Source: Saccharum officinarum
Taxonomy: Eukaryota > Streptophyta > Magnoliopsida > Poales > Poaceae
Direction of reading: 5' to 3'
DNA: 64,000 bases
Assembly: GCA_020631735.1 (NCBI GenBank)
Contig: CM036162.1
Location: 91,002,401-91,066,400, forward strand
Of the stretch, positions 56,723-64,000 are shown piece after piece; the first letter of the stretch is position 1; every line of letters begins with the position of its first letter. The notes under the pieces were generated by a model. It saw only the letters and a list, made by a program, of their open reading frames with translations, was not told the DNA's origin and searched no databases. The position numbers and the translations under genes were made by a program.

Positions 56723-58257
56723 CATGAAAATCCAGACATGACTGATATACATTTATTGTCCTTGAAGCAAAATAAAAGGTATCATTTTAAGTACGCAATC
56801 ATTACTAAAAGAACATGGCATATGTTGCGACTCAAAATTGGCCAAAGATGGGACCAAGGTAGAAAAGTCGACTTAGTCAACTTGAAAGTCGGCTTAGCCG
56901 ACTTTAGTACTATTCTTTTTTTTTGAGTATTTACTTTAGTACTAGTCATGGGTTGACAAGCCCAAAGTCGACTAAGCCTATCGCTAAGTTAGCTAAGCCA
57001 ACTTTAATGAGACGAACGTCTGAAAATGCAAATTGAACTTCAAAATTGTGTTCCTCTCGTCGATACACTACCTTACCTTTTGCGCTTTACAAACTTTAAT
57101 TTCTTGCAACTTCCATTCTTGTTGTTGTTTTGCACCTCTCTTGATGAGATTTTGGAGTCCCAGGTGGCCTTACCGACCCTAGGGTAACCCCAATGTACTC
57201 CTCATCGACGGGTCTTTCAAGAGGTGTTCAGGCACTTCTGGTGAGATCACAACACACGGCCACCCTAGCCGACCTTGTGTTGCCTCACTACGTGGATTGA
57301 TCCGTGTGTGATCCATACGATCTAGCACTCGCTGGTATGTGACCCTCACTGCATCAACCAGAGATGTTGTGGGAGTGATTAGAAGGAGGCATATAACCAG
57401 GTCTCAAAGATATTGTGTCATCATCGCCTTCTTTAACCCAAGGATGAAATGTTTTGGGCACAAGGGATGAGGCCATGAGGGGGATGCCGCTACAACACTA
57501 CTATAACGACAATTGTTGCCGAGTCCATCAACAATGTCAAGAGAATCTGTAGTTTACCGGTCTGCGGATTGTAAATGTATACCTCTCACAAATGCAACTA
57601 GTATTTTGTCGGTAGACGGCAGACATCAAACAATGCCATTGCTAACAATGAAACTTGGACCGCAACCAAGTGTCAGCAGCCGCGGAAACTACGTACCACA
57701 ACGGCATGCGGCCGCAACCCCCCGCTGTTCCATGCGCCATCATCAGCGCGAACCTGTCGGCACGTTGCCACCAAGCAGACTCGCATTCCCCACGCGCGTA
57801 GGCGCGCTTGTACGGAGTAAGTTGTAACCTTCGGCCGGGATCCGCCGCACTTAAGCATGGCCGGGAAGCCGCCGCTCCTCGGTCCTCACGGCACCCAGGC
57901 GGCCAGGCAACGTGACCCATCGTCGACTCTTTGCTTCTTGCGGTCCGCGTGCTGTTGTCGTCCGTGGCCTGCAGCTGCCGCCGAGCCTGGTGTGCACGCC
58001 GACACGAGATTGCCTCCCCGCCTCCGCGGGCCGCACGCCACCGCAGCCCGCTGACCAGAAGGCCAGGGCGAAAGAAAGAGAAACATGCCAGAAACGGCCC
58101 AATAGGAGTCGGGCTGGAACATGTACCGCACTACACTACTGCTATTCAAGAGTTCCAGAGTACTCTTTGCTTAAAAAAAAGAGAGTTCCAGAGTACTTAG
58201 TGGGAAGCTTTATCCTACTTTCTCTAAGCTCTTGCTAAGATGAATGAATAATAGAGC
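56723..58257. other. Retroelement-derived or intergenic sequence
   Basis: 56850-57010 contains repeated GTCGACTTAG/GTCGGCTTAGCCGAC words. 57100-57400 resembles the untranslated end of an LTR element (GGGTCTTTCAAGAGGTG, GATTGATCCGTGTGTG), but I cannot mark its ends. 57660-58060 is GC-rich with overlapping ORFs and no domain. Confidence 0.35.
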
Positions 58258-59465
58258 GGTTATCCTAGCGCCCGGACGTCCGGCGCGAGCGCACGTCCGG
58301 ACACACCTCGGGGGCGTTCAGCGTAACGATACGAGCGAACCAAATCCAGACAGGAGCGTCCGCCACATGCCCGTCGCGGCGGCCCGTCCCAGGCCACTCG
58401 CGCATGGCCCGTCCACCCGACGCGCCGCCATCCACGCGCGCGTCCCCTGTCCCCCACACGCGCCCCGTCCCTGTTCCCACCGCGCCCCTGTCTCAAGAGC
58501 ACGAAACACTTTCAAGTGCAACATCGCAAATTATATAAACTATATAGTGCAACATCGGAATATAAAATATTACAATATTGCAAAATTATGTAGTGCAACA
58601 TCGAAAAATATGTATTGCAACATCAAAAATTATGTACTGCAACATCGAAAATAGTAGTACTGCAACATCGCAAAATCAACCAAAAACATGGAAAATGGAA
58701 CCTTTCAGTGATGCAACATTTAAAAAAGGTAATTTCAACAATTAAAATAATCTGTTGCAATATTAGGGGAAAAATACAAACCCCAACATTAAAACTTCCT
58801 TTCTACAACATATGAATCACCCTATTGCAACATTCGAAAATCATATGTTGCAACATCCAAAAAATCCACTTGCAACACAGAGAAACAACAAAGAACGTAC
58901 AAAAACAGCAAGGGGATGAGTTCGAGGTGCAGACTGCTCTAGCCCCTGGCCCACCACCTTCGAGCTCGCCGGAGGGAGGAGGGAATTGGACCCTAGAGTT
59001 CACCGGAACCCTAGCCATCGCCGCGTCCCTCGGATCCATAGGAGGATGAGGAGGAGGGCTCAGATCTAGAGGACGATGAGAAGGAGGCTTAGATCCTGAG
59101 GAGGATCGACCTACCTCATCAGAGTCGCTGTCGTCGTCCTCGTCTCCGGTGGAGAAGCGGGAGCCGGGTCATTGGGGGCGCGGGGTAACAATGGAGGTCG
59201 CTGAGGGGGGGGGGAGAGAGGGAGGGAGCGGCGGCGGGCAGGCGGGGCGGCAGAGAATTGGCGTGCAGCGCGCGGCGTCCGTCCCGGTGGACGGGCGGGG
59301 TGGGCAGTAGAATGGGAGGGCGCGAGCGCTGCTGGAGTGAGCGGTCGAGGAACGGATAAAGAGGAGTGCGGGAGGTGGCACAAGTGGGTCAGGTTCAGCG
59401 CGGGTGGGGTGCGTCCGTCCCGGTCTAGACACAAGCTGTATATCATTATCGATAGTAGAGACACC
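58258..59465. mobile_element. GC-rich transposon-like unit with GCAACAT array, copy A
   Basis: It begins near CCTAGCGCCCGGACGTCCGG and ends near CGTCCCGGTCTAGACACAAG, then TGTATATCATTATCGA. 58520-58880 repeats TGCAACATCG/TTGCAACAT about every 20-35 bp. The order (GC-rich left end, A-rich GCAACA array, GAGGAGGA-rich part, right end with GTCCGTCCCG) is the same in copy B at 61785-63475. Inverted ends and target duplication were not established. Confidence 0.5.
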
Positions 59466-59729
59466 CTTACAAAAAGGAATCAGGCTACCGAAAAAACTCA
59501 GGAAATCTAAAAAATGTAGAAAAATAAGTAAAGACCCATAATAATATGGAATTTTATGCTTAGGCCCCCCTAAATCAAACAGATTTTATGTACTATACCT
59601 CGGTCAAAAAATAATATAATTATGGATGTATTCTCGGTTGAAATGTCTAAAGTTTGACCAAATATATACTTATAATACATGGAATGTTATTGGGCTTGGG
59701 CTATTGACATGTCAAACAATGTATATGTA

Positions 59730-59986
59730 CTCTCTCCGTCCAGAAAAGAACGCAATTAGGGGAAGCATGCCAGTCAAACTAGTTTAAGTTTGACCAAATT
59801 TATAGAAAATAATATTAACATTTATATCTCCAAATAAATTTATTATGAATATATATTCTATAACTCATCTAATGATACTTTTTTTGTTTAATGAGTGTTA
59901 GTATTTTTTATGTAATTCTAGTTAAAGTTTGAATTGTTTGACTCCTCGTGATGTGAGAATTGCATTTTTTCGTGGACGGATGAAGT
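59730..59986. mobile_element. Stowaway MITE
   Basis: TA|CTCTCTCCGTCCAGAAAAGA at the left and TTTTTTCGTGGACGGATGAAG at the right. Interior GTTTGACCAAATTTATAGAAA is typical of grass Stowaway copies. Confidence 0.82.
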
Positions 59987-60406
59987 GAGAGCGGGTTTCG
60001 GGTACGAGGACAGGGAAAACATCCCCAACCTCTCTAGACATCCGATTGGGAGGGATTTCTCCCCATTAAGATCCTCATGGGGGGCTAGTTTACCCCATCC
60101 CCGATCTCTAATACAGGAATTCCTGTGGAGAATCAGAAAACGGGTCCCATTGCCATCCTATATGTGCCGTCGTAGACGAGTTAGGTGCGGCAGCATCGGC
60201 GATCCCAATCGATGAAATGGCTTGTTGTGTTAAGGTTGAGCTAAGGTATTATTACTGATCTTTAGATTTTGGTGCCATGAAGATTAATTGGTGCACCACC
60301 AGTTCCAAATCGGATTAGAGATTATGGCATTCTCAAGCTGCAAAGGGGGTGGCCGCAGATCTGTGTACTCAATGTGTGCGGCTGAAGCTGCTTCCTACTA
60401 CTGCAC

Positions 60407-60678
60407 GGGATGAAAACGGTACGGATATTTTCCGACCGTATTCGAGACCGAATCCGTTTAGAGGGGTTTTAATTCGTCCGTATCCGAGTTCGGATATTTA
60501 ACATCCGATACCGTATTCGTATCCGAATATTTAAATCACATATTTATGATGTCGATATCCAATCATATCCTATCCGGCATTTTTTATACTATCCGTATTC
60601 GAATCCGAATCCGGACATAAATATGAAAACAAATACGATATCAGTGATATCCGTCCGTATCCGATCCGTTTTCATCCC
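60407..60678. mobile_element. MITE with GGGATGAAAACGG inverted ends
   Basis: GGGATGAAAACGGTACGGAT at the left and ATCCGATCCGTTTTCATCCC at the right. The interior is filled with ATCCGTATTCG/CGAATACGGAT-type words. Probably hAT-related, but the flanking duplication is unclear. Confidence 0.75.
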
Positions 60679-61784
60679 ATGCAAGGCAACGGAAGGGCAG
60701 TGGCACTGCAACGGCGCATATCGACGAAGCTCCACGCAGCACGTACGGCTGGACCATACGAAAGGATCAAGCTAACGAGAGTGTGACCTTTCCCTCTGCC
60801 CGGCCGTAGGTGTGTTCTTTCTTAATTTTGCTACTCTCGTGATTTTAATACTCGTAGCACGTACGTACGTTCCAATCTATTGCAAAAATCACCAGCACAG
60901 GACCAACCACGCAAGGGCGTGGTCGCGAGTACATAGATGATCGACGCTTGGATGAATGCAGAGATAACATGATTTAAGAATATGATTTGTTGGTCTACAT
61001 ATTTAAGCTATATATTTTTTAATCAAATCTCAGGCCAATTTCTCCCACCGTGTGTGATCACTGATCAGACATGCCGCATGCATGCATGGTGCTTCGAACG
61101 GGCGGCCTCGCTGTACTAGTGTACGGCACTACCTTCGTTAATCCATCGCCAAGATCGATGATGTCTGGCCCTACGTCCCGGTTTATGCTTATGAACGCAA
61201 CTACACAATATTGGTCTATTTCATACTCCCGGAGTATATATTCTACTCCCTCTAAACATTCGTGTATATGCTCCTTGCACGTGTTTCCTTTAGTGAGTTC
61301 ATACTTCGGGAGATATCAATCGATACTTTAGAAATATTACAATTTTAAAATCAATCTTCAAGAGTCTTTCTACTTACTCTCTAAATCATTATTTATAGAG
61401 TTATTTACATAAAAATTATTTTCTATATCTTTTTACTCTCTAACAGATTTTTTATATCTTTTTCGAACTCTATCTTTGACTAAGAAACCCGGAATAGAAT
61501 ATGACTATACTTGATAATCAATTAAAGAAGCTATCAGAGGGGGTTTTTACTAAAATCTTTATTCCTAACAATCTAGAAGGATATAGAGAGTGTATAAGAG
61601 TTGCTCTAACACAATATCAAATTAAAACATCTCGAGTTTGACCCTGAGTAATGAATAATAATCAGTAACCTGAGTAATGAATAATAATCGGTACCCGGCT
61701 ACCCAACGCACCCAGCCGGCGTGACCGAGCCAACCCAGGGGCGATCCTTTTTTTTCTCCCGCACCCACCTCCTCGCTCCTCCTA
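60679..61784. other. Intergenic stretch
   Basis: No gene recognised. CTCCCTCTAAACATTCG at about 61246 may be a truncated Stowaway end. TGAGTAATGAATAATAATC is tandemly duplicated at about 61645 and 61671. Confidence 0.35.
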
Positions 61785-63475
61785 CGATATTCTTTTTCTT
61801 TTCTAGCGCCCGGATGCCCGGCTCCAGGGCCGCGTCCGGACGCTGCAAAAACCACGCGAGCGCCCCCCGCCCGTCCCGCCCCGTACGCCCCCGCCCCACG
61901 AAAAAAAAGAAAAGGCGACCCCTGCCCCGCTCCCGCACCCACGAATCGGAATCCCCCGGCCCGCCCCCCGCACGGAGCCTCGCCGCCAGCTTACCACCAA
62001 GCCCCCTCTCCCCTGCGTGCACGGATCTATCTCGCCCCCAACCTCGCCGACCCTAGCACCTCGCCCCCCACCAGCTCACCACCGTAAATCCCGCCCCCAC
62101 CCCAACCCCCCCAACTGCAAACAAAGGGGGGGAAGCTATTGCAACATCGAAGGGGCCTTAATGAAACAAACGAAAAAAGTTGTTGAAAACAAACACAAAA
62201 AGCTATCGAAACATCAGAAAACAACTAATGAAACACAAACAAAAACCGGTGAAATGAACAAAAAAAAAGAAGCTACTGCAACAAGGAGAAGCTGCTGCTG
62301 CACCAAAGTATAAGAAGCTACTGCAACAAAAGTGAATAAGCTACTGAAACAAAAGGAGAAGAAGCTACTGCAACAAGAGAAAGAAGCTGCTACAACAACA
62401 AGAAGAAAGCTAATGCAACAAAAGAGAAGAAGCTACTGCAACAGGGAGAAAAGAAGCTGCTGCAACAAGAAGAAAAAGCTAATGCAACAAAGGAGATGAA
62501 GCTACTGCAACATAAGAGAAACGTGCTTCACATCATCTATTGCCATGTAGCTTAGATTTGACTCGCCAAAAAGGAGAATAAGCTACTGCAACAAGGGGAA
62601 AAAGCTAATGCAACAACGAGAGAGAAGCTGCTGCAACAAAGGAGAAAAAGCTACTGCAACATCAGAGAAATGGTTGCTTCACATCATCTGTTGAATATAG
62701 CTTGCATCTGCCTCGCCACAAAACCGAGAAGAAGCTACTGCAACATCACATAATCATGCTTTTCACATCATCTGTTGCATGGAGCTTAGATCTGCCTCGC
62801 CACAAAAACCATAGCCGCCATCAAAACCTTAGATCCAGAGGGGGGCGAGGAGGAGGAAGAGGAAGAGGAGGAGGAGGAGGGGAGGGAGGAAGAGGAGGGG
62901 CGCCTAAGATCCAGAGGAAGGAGCGCGTGAGGGGTCCTTCCCCACCTACCTCGTCGGAGCCCATGGATCCACCACGGGGAGCCTCGATGGTCCATGGATC
63001 CGCCATAGTGGGAGGCCCCATGCTACCGTCGAGGTGGAGGAGGACGCTCCAGGGTGGAGGAGACCACCACGCCGCTGGATTTGCGTCTCCTCCCATGGAT
63101 CCACCACGGGGAGGGCAGAGCTTCCATGGATCCACCACGCGCCGCCCTCTCTCGATCGCATGGAGGACGTGGAAGCAAAGGAGGAAGGAAAGAGAGAGGG
63201 AGTGGAGGGAGGAGGGAGAGGGAGCAGGCGCGGTTTGCCGGGTGCCAGCGAGTGCTCCTTCCCACCGGCGTCACGACCGACTCTGGTGCCATGGAGCCGA
63301 GCAGAAGAGCGGGCGCACGACTGTAGGTGGGGCGGAGTGAACGAGGAGAAATATGGGGAGGTCGGGCGAGCGGATAAGGATGGGGAGGGAGCGGGCTTGG
63401 TCGGGTGGAGTCGGTCACGCGCGTCGAGTCCGTCCGTCCCGTCCGGACGTATGCAGTGTATCATTACCGAATAAA
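61785..63475. mobile_element. GC-rich transposon-like unit with CTGCAACA array, copy B
   Basis: The left part has CTAGCGCCCGGATGCCCGG, matching the left end of copy A. From 62134 to 62760 the word AAGCTACTGCAACA recurs every 15-35 bp. A larger unit (CTTCACATCATCTRTTG ... AGCTTAGATCTGCCTCGCC) is present three times near 62528, 62680 and 62762. The right part has repeated ATGGATCCACCACGGGGAG and ends in CCGTCCCGTCCGGACG, then TGTATCATTACCGA like copy A. Confidence 0.55.
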
Positions 63476-63535
63476 AAATCTCGAATAGATCGTGGGAGGA
63501 GTTAGGAGACACCAGTTACGAGCTTAGCTCGTCGC

Positions 63536-63980
63536 CGTCACCGCCGCTTATCCTGCCCAGAAGCTGCGGTTCCCCACCACGTCCTGTGCAGTTCTCCTCC
63601 GAGCCTCTGACCCCATCGGCGCCCCCCATCCCACTGGCGCCACTCCACACCCCTCTGGCGCCACATCAGGGCGTCGCGCCGCCGCCCGCCGTAGCGCCGT
63701 GTGTCGTGGCTGCTGGCGTCGATCGCGGGCGACCCATGCGCCATCTTCCTCATGCCGAGAGACTTGGAGACGGCCACGCCGGCGGTCAGCGTCATCTGTG
63801 GCAGCAACGACACCATCTATGATTTTATGGCTTTCCCAAGCCCTACCAGGTCCGCTAGCTCGATCTCCCCCTCCCACCCTGCTGCTCTCTCTTTTTGCCC
63901 TGAATCTGTTGGGATGGGAACCTCTGGTTTGGGATGACCCAGCGTGTCCAAACTGGGGTTCGCATAGGCCACATTGCGAC
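63536..63980. other. GC-rich terminal stretch, possible exon of an unrecognised gene
   Basis: One frame reads SWLLASIAGDPCAIFLMPRD then VICGSNDTIYDFMAFPSPTR before CAG|GTCCGC, which could be an exon end. I recognise no family. The region runs into the window edge, so this is only a possibility. Confidence 0.2.
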
Positions 63981-64000
63981 TAGATTGGATTTATCAGAGA

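Noticed and set aside
57497..57512. CACTACTATAACGACAATTG as the start of another CACTA element
   Set aside because: No matching inverted end, subterminal repeat array or 3-bp duplication was found downstream. The shared pentamer alone is not evidence.
62702..63512. ORFs of 146-212 codons on both strands
   Set aside because: They cross the GAGGAGGA and ATGGATCCACCACGG repeats of a transposon-like unit; repeat-derived composition.

Overview
This is a plant nuclear window, almost certainly from a panicoid grass (sorghum, sugarcane, Miscanthus or maize group). Four intron-containing plant genes have grass-like GC-rich first exons. They lie in a sea of grass-type transposons: Stowaway and Tourist MITEs, an Au-type SINE, hAT and Mutator elements, a CACTA element with TTTGCCGAGTGT subterminal repeats, LINEs, and LTR elements carrying GACCGGACGCG or CGACAGACGC islands. 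A 100-N run at 34527-34626 is an assembly gap. I saw no rRNA, tRNA or CRISPR loci.

Genes in order. (1) 12-2653, minus: two-exon FAD-dependent sarcosine oxidase-like gene, complete at 418 aa. (2) 12011-13274, plus: an unrecognised exon-like array in which a 90-nt, phase-0, proline-rich unit is tandemly repeated with its own splice signals. (3) 14250-18514, plus: seven-exon multi-KH RNA-binding protein, complete at 621 aa. (4) 26723-36022, plus: P-type IIB autoinhibited Ca2+-ATPase. Twenty-two exons lie before the gap and six at least partly after it; exons 19, 21 and 22 are each one base short, and the P-domain hinge and following segments are missing or hidden by the gap. (5) 39831-42533, minus: six-exon O-fucosyltransferase-family protein resembling Arabidopsis MANNAN SYNTHESIS-RELATED 1, complete at 421 aa, with one GC-AG intron. 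The genes are functionally unrelated neighbours; there are no operons.

Mobile DNA fills the rest and is strongly nested. A 673-bp Mutator-like foldback with 10-bp target duplications sits inside a 1.55-kb hAT with 8-bp duplications (3264-4812). A 3.6-kb LINE with a 1034-aa reverse transcriptase frame sits inside the reverse transcriptase of an older LINE (6545-10895). A probable solo LTR (21474-24103) splits an older LTR element. Its sister copy (45365-47823) lies inside a 10.1-kb CACTA element (43911-54023). That CACTA element also carries a 1-kb palindrome and a transposase gene, and the gene is itself broken by a 1.5-kb hAT (51234-52734).

From 54 kb to the end there is no convincing gene: MITEs, a decayed Ty3/gypsy integrase (56172-56722), and two related GC-rich elements with CTGCAACA-type arrays (58258-59465 and 61785-63475).

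The most unusual signals are the phase-0 repeated-exon array at 12.0-13.3 kb, and the two sister LTRs that carry different palindromic motif families at the same internal position just downstream of the TATA box.
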